NCBI RefSeq assembly: GCF_018603515.1 | Contig: NZ_JACATN010000005.1 | Coordinates: 248,001 to 312,000, forward strand | DNA: 64,000 bases | Reading direction: 5' to 3' | From: Zobellia barbeyronii | GTDB lineage: Bacteria; Bacteroidota; Bacteroidia; Flavobacteriales; Flavobacteriaceae | Notes under the pieces: generated by a model | The model's input: only the letters and a program-made list of their open reading frames with translations | Databases searched by the model: none | What the model was told of the DNA's origin: nothing | In this document: positions 44,310 through 55,500 of the stretch, piece after piece | Position numbering within the stretch: the stretch's first letter is position 1 | How the letters are laid out: the number at the start of each line of letters is the position of its first letter | Translations under genes and position numbers: made by a program

Positions 44310-44670
44310 AGAAGAGTCGTTTGCTGTAAATAGAATAAAAAGTGTGGGCTTCGCTATGCGTGGAGCCCTGCTTTTAATTAAGACCGAAGCGAGTATTAAA
44401 ATTCAGGTGTTCTTGGCCGTGGTGGTCACTATAGCTGGATTTTATTATGAAATATCTACCACAGAGTGGATTTTTCAAATCTTTGCCGTTTCATTAGTCG
44501 TCGGTATTGAAGGAGCCAATACCGCTATCGAAAAAATATGTGACTTCATACACCCAGATTTTGACGAGAGAATAGGTTTCATAAAAGATGTAGCGGCCGG
44601 AGCGGTAATGCTAGTTTCAATTGGCGCTACTATTGTTGGCTGTATTATCTATTTACCAAAAATATTTTAG
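44302..44670 (+). CDS. dgkA: Diacylglycerol kinase (undecaprenol kinase-like), DgkA family
   Basis: 122 residues with three predicted membrane helices. The family signature is GIEGANTAIEKICDFIHPDFDERIGFIKDVAAGAVM split over the second half, with the conserved E-x2-N-x-A-x-E and K-D-x-A-A-G-A-V motifs. It phosphorylates diacylglycerol or undecaprenol in the inner membrane. Translation is coupled to tpx by an overlap, but the functional link is to the envelope genes downstream. Confidence 0.93.
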   Translation: MPKEESFAVNRIKSVGFAMRGALLLIKTEASIKIQVFLAVVVTIAGFYYEISTTEWIFQIFAVSLVVGIEGANTAIEKICDFIHPDFDERIGFIKDVAAGAVMLVSIGATIVGCIIYLPKIF

Positions 44671-44730
44671 TCAGACCTTAATACGATACTTAAAGGCAGG
44701 CTTTTTTTTCGTGAAATAAAGACAAAACAT

Positions 44731-46683
44731 TTGCTGAACCCTAAAAACATATATCGATTAAACGAATATGCAGTTACCTTGTACCGCATATTTTTGGCCT
44801 ACATCTTTTACTTCGTCGCAAGAGTTCTATTCTTTGTTTATAACAAAAGTTTATTCAGCGTTGACAGTGTAGGTGATTTTTTGGCGCTTAGTTTCTGGGG
44901 TCTTAGTTTTGACACCACAGCTATTCTCTACGTTAACCTGCTATTTATAGCGCTTAGTATTTTACCCTTGTGGGTCAACACTACTAAGGTGTACCAAAAA
45001 ATTCTAATGTGGATCTATTTGGTAACCAACCTAATTGCATTCGCTACCAACTTTGTAGACTTCATCTATTACAACTACACTTTTACCAGAAGTACTTTTG
45101 CATCTTTTGAATCTTTAGAAAATGAAGAAAACAAAGAAGCACTCCTCATATCCTTCATGTTGGATTATTGGCATGTATTTCTAATATTTATTATTTGCGC
45201 TTTTATTTGGGTAAAACTTTACAAATTAGTTGCCGTAAAGAATATATCATATCCTAAAAAAATACCGTATTTCACAAGTTCAGTTGTTGCACTGTTATTA
45301 ACAGGATTACTTACTATAGGTGGTATTCGTGGTGATTTTAGCCATAGTACGCGTCCAATTAATATGGTGGATGCCAGTAGGCATGTAAAAACTCCTGAAC
45401 AAGCCAACATCGTCCTTAATACGCCTTTCGCATTTATTAGAACCATAAAATCCTCTGATTTCAAAAGACGTAGCGGTGTTCCCCAAGAAGTTATTGATTC
45501 TACCTTTCACCCTATTAAACAGTATAATGATACAGTTGAAAATAAACCCAATGTGGTTCTTATCATTATAGAAAGTTTTGGTCGTGAGTATTTAGGCAGC
45601 TTCAATAAGGAGATGAATATTAAAGACTACGTGGGTTACACCCCTTTTATAGATTCACTTGCTCAGCATAGCTTAATTTTTCCAAATGCTTTTTCTAACG
45701 GAAGAAAGTCCATTCATGCCATGTCTTCCATACTGGCAGGAATTCCTTCATTTAAAATAGCTTACACATCTACTCCTTATGCCAACAAAAAAATAGAATC
45801 TATTATTTCTGCTGTAAACAGTATGGGATATGACACTTCTTTTTTTCACGGCGCACCCAATGGTTCTATGGGTTTCCTAGGTTTTGGAAATGTTCTGGGT
45901 TACGACCATTATTATGGAAAGACGGAATACAATAATGATGATGATTTTGATGGTATATGGGGAATTTGGGATGAACCTTTTCTTCAATATACCGCCCAAG
46001 TATTATCAGAGAAACAACAACCTTTTTTCTCTACCATATTTACGGTTTCTTCACATGCACCCTATCAGGTACCAGAAAAATATGAAGGGAAATTTCCAAA
46101 AGGTGATTTAGACATTCACCAATGTGTAGGCTATACAGATTATGCCCTAAAACAGTTCTTTAAGACCGTAGAAAACGAATCTTGGTACAAGAACACTGTT
46201 TTTGTAATCACGGCAGACCACGGCAATCAAATCTATTACGAGGCTTATCAGAAGACCGCAAATAGGTATGCGGTACCTATACTAATTTTTGACCCCAATG
46301 AAAAATACAAAGGTGTTGACCATAGTTTAGCGCAACAAATAGATATTTACCCTACACTAGCCTCCATTACAGGATATAAGAAACCATTTAGAAGCTGGGG
46401 AAGAAGTCTCGTTTCAGATAGTATTCAGAAGCCTTATGCGCTTGCCAATACAGGTACTAATTTCCTTTTCATGAGAGATAGTCTTATCATGGTTCGTGAT
46501 GATGAAAACACCTTGGGGCTCTACCAAATTTCAGATAAAGGATTAGAGCACAACATTGCTGGAAAAAATCCGTTAGAAACCAAAAAGATGGAGGTTATGG
46601 AAGAAGGCTTTATTCAAGACTACATGAACCGCATTTTAGACGGGCGGTTAGATGCTGAGAATAAAACATCTAAAGAACCATAA
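44731..46683 (+). CDS. LTA synthase family protein (membrane sulfatase-fold transferase)
   Basis: 650 residues: five predicted transmembrane helices in the first 205 and a periplasmic sulfatase/alkaline-phosphatase domain after. Metal and nucleophile motifs are VVLIIIESFGREY, the RKSIHAMSSILAGIP segment where Ser327 stands at the place of the usual Thr nucleophile, and VFVITADHGNQ. Enzymes of this fold transfer phosphoglycerol or phosphoethanolamine to glycans or lipids; a Gram-negative bacterium has no lipoteichoic acid, so an outer-envelope substrate is likely. Start is TTG; no alternative ATG precedes the first helix. Confidence 0.88.
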   Translation: MLNPKNIYRLNEYAVTLYRIFLAYIFYFVARVLFFVYNKSLFSVDSVGDFLALSFWGLSFDTTAILYVNLLFIALSILPLWVNTTKVYQKILMWIYLVTNLIAFATNFVDFIYYNYTFTRSTFASFESLENEENKEALLISFMLDYWHVFLIFIICAFIWVKLYKLVAVKNISYPKKIPYFTSSVVALLLTGLLTIGGIRGDFSHSTRPINMVDASRHVKTPEQANIVLNTPFAFIRTIKSSDFKRRSGVPQEVIDSTFHPIKQYNDTVENKPNVVLIIIESFGREYLGSFNKEMNIKDYVGYTPFIDSLAQHSLIFPNAFSNGRKSIHAMSSILAGIPSFKIAYTSTPYANKKIESIISAVNSMGYDTSFFHGAPNGSMGFLGFGNVLGYDHYYGKTEYNNDDDFDGIWGIWDEPFLQYTAQVLSEKQQPFFSTIFTVSSHAPYQVPEKYEGKFPKGDLDIHQCVGYTDYALKQFFKTVENESWYKNTVFVITADHGNQIYYEAYQKTANRYAVPILIFDPNEKYKGVDHSLAQQIDIYPTLASITGYKKPFRSWGRSLVSDSIQKPYALANTGTNFLFMRDSLIMVRDDENTLGLYQISDKGLEHNIAGKNPLETKKMEVMEEGFIQDYMNRILDGRLDAENKTSKEP

Positions 46684-46760
46684 CTACCTTTTTAGGAGTA
46701 TGTACTCTATAAAAAAGAAAAGACTTTTCGTAATCCCTACTTCGAAAACATCGTAATACG

Positions 46761-46768
46761 TATTTTTG
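46761..46768 (+). promoter_or_regulatory. -7 element before ftsK
   Basis: TATTTTTG matches TAnnTTTG exactly, 20 bases before the ATG at 46789. No good -33 partner is visible. Confidence 0.3.
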
Positions 46769-46788
46769 CATCCAGTGGAAAAAAAGTA

Positions 46789-49179
46789 ATGGCCAAAAAG
46801 AAAACAACGACAACCAAAAAAAAGATTACCCCTAAGAAGGCTAATCTTGTTGTATCCAAAAAGAATAAAATTATATTGGGAAGCTTGCTCATACTCTTTA
46901 GTATGGCGCTATTCTTTTCGTTCGTATCCTTTTATTTTACGTGGCAAGATGACCAAAGTCTGTTATCTGAGTTCGCCAATAGAAACGAACAAGCCAAAAA
47001 CCTACTTAACAAATTTGGAGCTAGTGTTAGTCACTTTTTTGTTTACAAAGGATTTGGTGTGGCTTCTGTAATCCTAACAATTTTAGTTTGCATTACCGGA
47101 CTTCATTTGTTTTTAAGTTTAGATAAAAAAGGACTTCTCAAAAAATGGATTTGGGGTCTGATTTTCATGATTTGGATTTCTGTTGCCTTAGGTTTCTTGG
47201 CAGATACCAAACCGTTACTAGGTGGCCTTATAGGCTATGAAATGAATGATTTCCTAAAAGATTACACTGGGAACATAGGCGTTGTGCTTATCCTTCTTTT
47301 TGGTTTGGTATTTATTCTCGTTCGTTTCTTCCATTTTACTCCTGAAGGAATGGCTCATTTCTTTAAGAAAAAGACTTCTTCGCTAAAATCGGAATTACAG
47401 TCAACTTCAAAAGAAGCTTCAGACGCTATCAGAGATGTTCAAGAGTCCATCAAAAAAACAGAAAAGGAAACGCCTGTAGTTCTTGATACGTACACACATA
47501 AAAAAGACATTCCGCCTCTAAAAGAGGAAAAGATAATTTTAGATGATTTTGAGGTTACTGTTCCTGCGGAAGAGGAAACCACAGATGGATTAGCAATGGA
47601 AGTCGAAGAAATTGTTGAAGAGCAAGAAGAGACAGATAATATTGCCAATAAATTAGTGGAAGATTTTGGGGAGTTTGACCCTACCCTAGAGCTTGGTCAC
47701 TATAAATTTCCAACTATAGAACTTTTGGACCAACATGGTGTTACCGGTGGTATTACTATTAACCAAGAAGAACTTGAGGAAAATAAAAATAAGATTGTAG
47801 ACACTCTTAAGAACTACAAGATTGGTATTTCGCAAATTAAAGCAACGATTGGCCCAACGGTTACACTTTATGAGATTGTTCCTGAGGCCGGAGTGCGTAT
47901 TTCTAAGATTAAAAACTTAGAGGATGATATTGCCCTTTCGCTTGCTGCTTTGGGTATTCGTATTATAGCGCCAATTCCTGGAAAGGGAACCATTGGTATT
48001 GAAGTGCCTAATAAAAACTCGACTATCGTTTCTATGCGATCCGTTATTGCTTCTAGTAAGTTTCAAAAAGCAGAAATGGAATTACCAATTGCTTTTGGTA
48101 AGACTATTAGTAACGAAACTTTTGTAGTTGACTTGGCGAAAATGCCTCACCTTCTAATGGCAGGTGCAACTGGCCAAGGTAAATCTGTTGGTTTGAATGC
48201 GGTACTGACATCGCTACTCTACAAAAAACATCCAGCAGAGGTGAAATTTATATTGGTCGATCCTAAAAAAGTAGAACTTTCTATCTATAATAAAATAGAA
48301 AGACACTTTTTGGCAAAACTGCCTGATTCCGAAGAAGCTATTATAACTGATAACGCTAAGGTAATTAACACCTTAAATTCTCTTTGTATTGAAATGGACA
48401 ATAGGTATGAACTGTTGAAACATGCCCAGGTTCGTAACCTTAAGGAATACAATGTTAAATTCAAGTCCCGTAAATTGAATCCTAATGACGGGCATAAATT
48501 TTTACCTTACATTGTTTTGGTTATAGATGAATTTGCAGATTTAATCATGACTGCCGGTAAAGAAGTAGAAACACCTATTGCTCGTTTGGCACAGTTGGCA
48601 AGAGCCATTGGTATTCACTTAATTATTGCCACACAAAGACCATCTGTAAACGTTATAACAGGTATTATTAAGGCGAATTTCCCTGCCAGAATTGCATTTA
48701 GAGTTACCTCTAAAATAGATTCAAGAACAATCTTAGATGCCCAAGGAGCTGACCAGCTGATTGGACGGGGTGACATGTTGTTCACGCAAGGTAACGATGT
48801 TACCCGTATTCAATGTGCCTTTGTAGATACCCCTGAAGTTGCTAAAATTACAGAATACATAGGTTCTCAACGGGCCTATCCAAATGCCTACGAACTGCCA
48901 GAATATTCAGGAGAGGATTCTGGCACAAGTATTGATAATAACATATCCGAGAGAGATATCTTGTTTCGTGATGCAGCCGAAGTTATAGTGACTGCACAAC
49001 AAGGTTCCGCCTCTTTAATTCAACGAAAATTGAAATTGGGTTACAACCGTGCAGGCCGTATTGTAGATCAACTTGAAGCCGCTGGTATTGTAGGTCCATT
49101 TGAAGGCAGTAAAGCAAGACAGGTATTAGTGCCTGATTTTGTTGCCTTAGATCAATTATTAAACAACGAACGCTCGTAA
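46789..49179 (+). CDS. ftsK: DNA translocase FtsK/SpoIIIE
   Basis: 796 residues. A lysine-rich start, four membrane helices (about 25-190), a charged linker (about 195-300), the alpha/beta motor with Walker A GATGQGKS from residue 459 and Walker B VLVIDEFADLIM-type IVLVIDEFADL, and the C-terminal gamma winged helix SASLIQRKLKLGYNRAGRIVDQLE that reads KOPS. It pumps chromosome dimers through the division septum and activates XerCD. First gene of a run ftsK-lolA-lptF/G-ribB with short gaps. Confidence 0.97.
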   Translation: MAKKKTTTTKKKITPKKANLVVSKKNKIILGSLLILFSMALFFSFVSFYFTWQDDQSLLSEFANRNEQAKNLLNKFGASVSHFFVYKGFGVASVILTILVCITGLHLFLSLDKKGLLKKWIWGLIFMIWISVALGFLADTKPLLGGLIGYEMNDFLKDYTGNIGVVLILLFGLVFILVRFFHFTPEGMAHFFKKKTSSLKSELQSTSKEASDAIRDVQESIKKTEKETPVVLDTYTHKKDIPPLKEEKIILDDFEVTVPAEEETTDGLAMEVEEIVEEQEETDNIANKLVEDFGEFDPTLELGHYKFPTIELLDQHGVTGGITINQEELEENKNKIVDTLKNYKIGISQIKATIGPTVTLYEIVPEAGVRISKIKNLEDDIALSLAALGIRIIAPIPGKGTIGIEVPNKNSTIVSMRSVIASSKFQKAEMELPIAFGKTISNETFVVDLAKMPHLLMAGATGQGKSVGLNAVLTSLLYKKHPAEVKFILVDPKKVELSIYNKIERHFLAKLPDSEEAIITDNAKVINTLNSLCIEMDNRYELLKHAQVRNLKEYNVKFKSRKLNPNDGHKFLPYIVLVIDEFADLIMTAGKEVETPIARLAQLARAIGIHLIIATQRPSVNVITGIIKANFPARIAFRVTSKIDSRTILDAQGADQLIGRGDMLFTQGNDVTRIQCAFVDTPEVAKITEYIGSQRAYPNAYELPEYSGEDSGTSIDNNISERDILFRDAAEVIVTAQQGSASLIQRKLKLGYNRAGRIVDQLEAAGIVGPFEGSKARQVLVPDFVALDQLLNNERS

Positions 49180-49205
49180 CTAGAGCTGTTAATTTAAATA
49201 GTAAA

Positions 49206-49850
49206 ATGAAAAATTTTTTTTTAGTACTTACTGTTGTATTACTATCGAACACCACTTTTGCGCAAAATTCTGATAAAGCAAAAGTACTGTTAGATGACGT
49301 TTATAATAAGGTAAAAAGCTATGACAATATCTATGTCGATTTTAAATATGTCCTTAACAATGCCGAAGCTGGCATAAACCAAGAAACCCGTGGCGAAGTC
49401 ACTTTACAGGGTGATAAGTACATTGGTAATTTCTTTGGGTCTACCCAGTTGTTTGATGGCTCTAAAGTATATACCATCATCCCAGAGAACGAAGAGGTTA
49501 CTATTGAAGACAAATCAGAGGATGAAAATGCGTTGACTCCTGCAAAAATGTTGACTTTTTATAGAGAAGGTCACAATTATGAAATGGACATTCTACAGAA
49601 CGTAAATGGTAGAAAAATTCAGTACGTGAAGCTTACTCCTATTGACACCAACTCAGAAATAAAGACTATTTTGTTGGGGATAGATGCTGAAACAAAGCAT
49701 ATCTACAAGCTGATAGAAACTGGTAAAAATGGTACTACTACGACCATTACCGTTAATTCTTTCAAAACTGACCAACCTTTGTCAAAAACCTTGTTTACTT
49801 TTGATGAGGCCAAGTACAAGAATGACGGGTACTACATAGTAAGAAACTAA
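49206..49850 (+). CDS. lolA: LolA-like outer-membrane lipoprotein carrier protein
   Basis: 214 residues with a signal peptide (KNFFLVLTVVLLSNTTFA). The mature part has the LolA beta-sheet pattern: VDFKYVL, GEVTLQGDKYIGNFFGSTQLFDGSKVYTI and the C-terminal FTFDEAKYKNDGYYIVRN. It carries lipoproteins across the periplasm to the outer membrane. Lies 26 bases behind ftsK and 10 before the LptF/G gene, so envelope transport genes are grouped here. Confidence 0.88.
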   Translation: MKNFFLVLTVVLLSNTTFAQNSDKAKVLLDDVYNKVKSYDNIYVDFKYVLNNAEAGINQETRGEVTLQGDKYIGNFFGSTQLFDGSKVYTIIPENEEVTIEDKSEDENALTPAKMLTFYREGHNYEMDILQNVNGRKIQYVKLTPIDTNSEIKTILLGIDAETKHIYKLIETGKNGTTTTITVNSFKTDQPLSKTLFTFDEAKYKNDGYYIVRN

Positions 49851-49860
49851 CATTGCCACA

Positions 49861-51435
49861 TTGAGAATTCTAGACCGATATATATTATCGCGGTTCCTTT
49901 ATAATTTTTTGAGTTCGTTCGTAATATTGATGTTCATCTTCATATTTCAGACGATATGGTTGTTTATTGATGATTTTGCCGGTAAAGGTCTGGATATTGG
50001 TATTATAAGTAAGTTTTTCTTTTACATGATGCCCAGCTTAACGGAAAAGGTATTGCCTTTAACTGTTATTCTAGCCTCCATTCTTACTTTTGGAACACTG
50101 GCGGAGAATTACGAATTCGCAGCAATGAAGGCCTCTGGTATTTCCTTACAGCGCTCCATGCTAAGCCTTATTATTTTTATGGTCCTTTTAGGAGGCGTTA
50201 CCTTTTACTTTGCAAATAGCGTGATACCTGCTTCTGAACAGAAAATCTACAATATGCGGCGTAACATTGCCAAAGTAAAGCCCGCAGCAGCTATAGAAAA
50301 GGGAGTTTTTAGTGACTTTGAAGGCATGAGTATTAAGGTTGATGAAAAGTATGGTGAGAAAGACCGCTTTTTAAAAAATGTAATCATTCACCAGAAAACC
50401 GCCGCCAATGTTAATAGCACAGTAATAAAAGCAAAAACAGGCGAACTTATTAGTAGTGAAGATTCAGAGCTTATTCAATTAGTACTTCGTGACGGTCATG
50501 ACTATCGTGACATGGACAAAACAAAAAGTACCGAAAAAAGAAAGTATCCCTTTACCAATACCGATTTTGAAATTTACCGGATGAACATTGAAATTCCGGA
50601 AATGGAGCAAGACCTTGAAGAGGAAAATGTATCTAATCGTGAGAAGATGAAAAATGTCTCTAGATTAATAAAAGATATGGATTCAATTGAGGATGACAAT
50701 CGTAGAATTGTACAAGCCTTCTCCAAAAACATAGTTTATCGTATGGGTGGTTTTATTCCTCTTACCCCCAAAGACACAGCCGTTACCAAAAAAATGGAAT
50801 TGCTTCGTGAGAAAGAAGCATCAGCAGATAAGAAAACTTCAACAAAAATCCCTATTGATACGGCTACCACAGTTACCAAGGAGGATATCACAACAGATTC
50901 CCTATCAGTAGCCGCTGTAGCATCAAACGAAAAGACACCTCCAGCAGACATTATATCATTATTTAAAGACTGGCAAAAAGTGCAGGTTATGAACTCTGCC
51001 AAAAACTCGGTTTCCAATATAATGACCTCTATTGAAGGAAAAAAACAAGAGCTAGACAAGCGCTACGAAATACACCGTAGGCATGTCTTCTCACTACATG
51101 AAAAGTATGCTTTGGCGCTTTCATGTATCATCTTATTTTTTGTAGGAGCACCACTAGGAGCTATAATTAGAAAAGGTGGCATAGGTTTACCAATGGTAGT
51201 TGCCATCTTACTATTTTTAGTCTATTATTTCTTAGGCGTTTTCGCTGAAAACTACAGCTACAAAGGCAATATTCACCCTATTATAGGAGCATGGCTATCT
51301 TCAATGGTTATGTTACCTTTAGGTATTTACTTAACAAGACAAGCTACGGCAGACCAGGGTATGATAAATTTTGGAAATGTTATAGACCTTGTCAAACGTC
51401 TTTTTTCTAAAAAGGACAAAACTGAAGAAGAATGA
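49861..51435 (+). CDS. LptF/LptG family permease
   Basis: 524 residues, inner-membrane part of the lipopolysaccharide exporter LptB2FG. The start (TTG) gives RILDRYILSRFLYNFLSS, the standard opening of YjgP/YjgQ proteins, with helices at about 12-35, 55-80, 100-122 and three more after residue 415. The periplasmic part is about 120 residues longer than in E. coli owing to a charged, threonine-rich segment (about 255-400) common in Bacteroidota. Its TGA overlaps the ribB ATG (ATGA). Whether it is LptF or LptG cannot be told. Confidence 0.9.
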   Translation: MRILDRYILSRFLYNFLSSFVILMFIFIFQTIWLFIDDFAGKGLDIGIISKFFFYMMPSLTEKVLPLTVILASILTFGTLAENYEFAAMKASGISLQRSMLSLIIFMVLLGGVTFYFANSVIPASEQKIYNMRRNIAKVKPAAAIEKGVFSDFEGMSIKVDEKYGEKDRFLKNVIIHQKTAANVNSTVIKAKTGELISSEDSELIQLVLRDGHDYRDMDKTKSTEKRKYPFTNTDFEIYRMNIEIPEMEQDLEEENVSNREKMKNVSRLIKDMDSIEDDNRRIVQAFSKNIVYRMGGFIPLTPKDTAVTKKMELLREKEASADKKTSTKIPIDTATTVTKEDITTDSLSVAAVASNEKTPPADIISLFKDWQKVQVMNSAKNSVSNIMTSIEGKKQELDKRYEIHRRHVFSLHEKYALALSCIILFFVGAPLGAIIRKGGIGLPMVVAILLFLVYYFLGVFAENYSYKGNIHPIIGAWLSSMVMLPLGIYLTRQATADQGMINFGNVIDLVKRLFSKKDKTEEE

Positions 51436-52574
51436 TTACCGATATGGAAAAGAAAATTCAATTGAATACTATTGAGGAGGCCATTGATGAAATAAGAAAA
51501 GGTAATGTCATTATTGTTGTAGACGATGAAAATCGTGAGAACGAAGGTGATTTTTTAGCTGCTGCAGAATTGGCAACAACTGAAACCGTGAATTTTATGG
51601 CTACCCATGGTAGAGGACTTATTTGCGCTCCGTTAACTGAAGGCAGATGTAAAGATTTAGGTCTTCACATGATGGTCAATAACAATACGGATCCTATGGA
51701 AACGGCCTTCACCGTATCTGTAGATTTACGTGGTGGTGGTGTTACTACTGGAATTTCTGCTTCGGACAGAGCCCAAACGGTACTTGCCCTGACTAAAAAA
51801 GAAACCAAACCACATGATTTGGCGCGCCCTGGGCATATTTTCCCGCTTGTTGCAAGAGAAGGCGGCGTATTACGAAGAACAGGCCATACAGAAGCCGCTA
51901 TTGACTTTGCCCGCTTGGCAGGATTGCAACCAGCTGGTTATATTGTAGAAATCATGAATGAAGACGGGAGTATGGCCCGTTTACCTCAATTAGTAAAGGT
52001 TGCCAAAAAGTTTGACCTCAAAATTGTTTCTATAGAAGATTTGGTTGCCTACAGAATGGAGCATGACAGCCTTATTGCTAAAAAAGAAGATTTTGATATA
52101 GAAACTCGTTTTGGGAAATTTCGCCTACGAGCTTATCAGCAGACTACAAATAACCACGTGCATATTGCTTTAACTAAAGGCTCTTGGAACAAAACCGAAA
52201 AGGTATTGACCCGTATCAATTCTACCTTGGTTAACAATGATATTTTAGGTACGCTTACCAATAACCCTGATGCAAAACTTGAAGACATGTTCAAGGCTAT
52301 TGATAAGGAAGGGAAAGGCGCCATTGTTTTTATAAATCAAGATTCTGAATCCTTGAATCTATTATCACGATTGGCAGAGCTAAAAGAACTACAGAAAAAA
52401 GGAATTCAAAAAGCACCAAAGATTGATATGGACGCCCGTGATTTTGGTATCGGAGCACAAATTCTTCATGATTTGGGCATTGTCAAAATGAGAATCCTTT
52501 CAAATTCACCACAAACCAAACGTGTTGGTATTATTGGTTACGGTATTGAAATTGTAGAGTACGTAGGATACTAG
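51432..52574 (+). CDS. ribB: 3,4-dihydroxy-2-butanone-4-phosphate synthase with degenerate GTP cyclohydrolase II domain
   Basis: 380 residues laid out like RibBA. The N-terminal RibB half (1-205) is intact: DDENRENEGDFLAAAE, THGRGLICAPL, RPGHIFPLVAREGGVLRRTGHTEA. The C-terminal half has the GTP cyclohydrolase II fold but lacks the three zinc cysteines of the active enzyme, and the catalytic RxEGR stretch reads INQDSES. It should therefore make dihydroxybutanone phosphate for riboflavin but not open GTP; a separate RibA is expected elsewhere. Translationally coupled to the LptF/G gene. No FMN riboswitch is visible upstream. Confidence 0.93.
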   Translation: MITDMEKKIQLNTIEEAIDEIRKGNVIIVVDDENRENEGDFLAAAELATTETVNFMATHGRGLICAPLTEGRCKDLGLHMMVNNNTDPMETAFTVSVDLRGGGVTTGISASDRAQTVLALTKKETKPHDLARPGHIFPLVAREGGVLRRTGHTEAAIDFARLAGLQPAGYIVEIMNEDGSMARLPQLVKVAKKFDLKIVSIEDLVAYRMEHDSLIAKKEDFDIETRFGKFRLRAYQQTTNNHVHIALTKGSWNKTEKVLTRINSTLVNNDILGTLTNNPDAKLEDMFKAIDKEGKGAIVFINQDSESLNLLSRLAELKELQKKGIQKAPKIDMDARDFGIGAQILHDLGIVKMRILSNSPQTKRVGIIGYGIEIVEYVGY

Positions 52575-52595
52575 TATCCCTTTTTGCGTAGCAAT

Positions 52596-55500
52596 CTATT
52601 TTATTAATTGACTTGGCGGATAACCGAATTGCTTTTTAAAACATCGACTAAAGTATAAGGGGTCACTAAACCCAATAAGGGTAGTGACTTCGGATACATT
52701 GTATTTTTTTGTTCTTAGAAGTTGAGCTGATTTTTTTAGTCTAATCGTTCGTATGAATTCATTGGGCGCCAAATCCGTAAGTTCTTTAATCTTTCGGTAT
52801 AATTTTGATGAACTCATCCCCAATGACTGACAAAGAAGAGAAGTGTTTAACTCGCTATTCCCCATATTCTCATGAATCAATTTCGTTAAATCTTCCATGA
52901 AAGATTGATCTATGGGTGAATGCGTCAACGTATTCACTTGACTTTCTATTTCTTCCGAAAATCTATTTTTTAATTCTTTCCTGGAATTGATGATATTTTC
53001 AATTCTAGTTTTAAGCAATGAGGGGTCAAACGGTTTTACCAAATACCCATCAGCTCCAGAGCTGTACCCCTTTATTTTATCATCATTATCTGATAATGCC
53101 GTTAATAGAATAACAGGAATGTGACTAATATCCGAATCGTTCTTTAATGCTTTACAAAATTCTAATCCGTTTTTAACTGGCATCATAACGTCTGCAATAC
53201 AGATAGCCGGTTTAACATTTAAGCAGACTTCCAACCCTTTTTCTCCGTTCTCAGCTTCAAAAACCTTGTAGTAATCAGAGAGGTAATCCATTAAATAATT
53301 ACGTAGTTCCGCATTATCTTCTATAATTAATATCCGCTCTTTTAAATGGGTACTTTGAATGATTTTCTTTGCGGTAATAAGCTGTGGAGAATCTTCAACT
53401 ACTTGGCTTTTCTCGTACTCAAACACTTCATCATCTTCATAGGCTGTACGGGAAATTGGTAGTTTCAAAGTAAATACACTGCCTTTGTTCAGCTCGCTTT
53501 CTACCGTTATCTGTCCTTTGTGTAATTCCGTCAAAGCTTTTACTAGTGATAAACCAATTCCAGAACCTGTATTAAGGCTGGTGCTATTGGAAGCTTGATA
53601 AAATCGAGAGAAAATTTTCTTTTGACTTTCTTTAGGAACTCCAATTCCGTCATCACTCACTTCTACAATTAATGAGGCCTCACTCCCCTCCTCTTTTACT
53701 TCTATAAAAAGGTCTACATGACCATAATTATGAGTGAATTTCAATGCATTGGATAATAGATTATACAGCATTTTATCATACTTGTCTCGATCTATATATC
53801 CTTCAATTTTGTTATTTTCCGATATTAAGTTGAAATTGATTTTTTTATCGTCCGCCAACTCTTCAAATGAACGAAAGGTGTTTTTTGTATACAGAAGAAT
53901 ATCCGTCTTCGTTACCTTCAAACGCAATTCACCAGATTGGGCCCTTCTAAAATCCAGTACCTGATTTACCAAGTTCAATAACCTATTAGCGTTCTGATGA
54001 ATTAGATTATAGCGGCTCTGTTGAAAATAATTTCCAGAGTCCTTCCCATCCTCAATTAACTGTTTCGCGGGGCCTAAAATTAGCGTTAGTGGAGTTCTAA
54101 GTTCATGAGATATATTCGTAAAGAAACGCAGCTTTTCGTTATTCAATTTTTCATCACGTTCTCGTTTTACCCTCTCCATTAACCATTGTTGTTTTAATAC
54201 AATACGGGCTCTTATTTGTTTGCGTATGAGATAAAAAGCCAAGGCCAATACTAATAACATAAGAAAAAATGCTTTATAGGTAAACCAGAAAGGAGGAAGT
54301 ATTTCAATTTGGTACGAAGCAACATTACTCCAGACCCCATGACTATTCATAGCCTTTACTTTAAATACATAATCTCCCGAGAATAAATTGGTGTATTGAA
54401 CAGTTCGTTGCCGAACATCTACGGTGTTCCAATTTTCATCAAACCCTTCTAAAATATAACTATACCTATTCTGTCTTCCGTTTACGTAAGATGGACTAGA
54501 AAAAGTAAGCGAGAAATTCTTATTGGTATTCTTAAGAATAAGGTTTCTATCTATATTTATATCAGATTTAAGTATCTGCTGTCCGTTTATTACCGAGCCA
54601 ATTTCTACGGCCTTATTCTGTACTCTAATATTGGTGATTATAGGTTCTGGCGCATATTCGTTTACAGAAAGTTCTTTTGGCGAAAAGGTTATAATCCCCT
54701 CCTTACCACCAAGGTACATATGGGAATCATCTGCATAATAAAACCCTCTGGTACTGAATATATCTAGCCGATTTCCACTTTCCGTGTGGTATAATTTTAA
54801 TTCTTTTGAGGCAATGTCATATTTGCCTAAATTATTATTATTCATGTTCAACCACAGAAATCCATCTTTATTAGATAGAAGGTTTGTAATCCACCTATTC
54901 TGCAATCCGTCTATTTCATCTACTGGTAAAAAATTGTCTAATGCGGGGTCATAATAACAGAGCCCCTTACGGGTAGCGGCCCAAATTTTACCTGATTCAT
55001 CTATGGCAATATCGCTAACGTTATTATGAGGTAAACCAACCTTAATCTCTGGTTTGGCTTCGTACGCCTTAACTTTCATTGATTGTCTATCGTAGCAATA
55101 GACGCCCATTTGTGTGGCAAACCAAATTTTATTATCCGCACTCGCTTTTACCGTATTGATATCAAGCGTAGGCAACAAATTCCCATAAGTCTTATCTACT
55201 TTTTGAGTTTCCAAATTCAAGACAACAGCACCCTCACCGTGAGAAGCTATAATCATTTGATTATTTCCAAAAGGCTCAAAAGCTAAAATGGGAGCATGTT
55301 TAAATCCTACGTCAATTACCTTGTCAGTTTTATTTAGGTAATTATAAACCAGTATTTTTCCATTCCAAAGACCACAATAGAATGTTTTCCCATCCAAGGA
55401 ATACATGCTGGCAATATCTTTTTGAGTATTGTAAAGTGGAACATAGTTTTCTTTTTTTGAAAGAAATAGACCATTATGCCTTGTTGCTACTATTATTTTC

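Noticed and set aside
51300-51435. FMN riboswitch upstream of ribB.
   Set aside because: ribB overlaps the LptF/G gene and no conserved RFN-type structure is visible.
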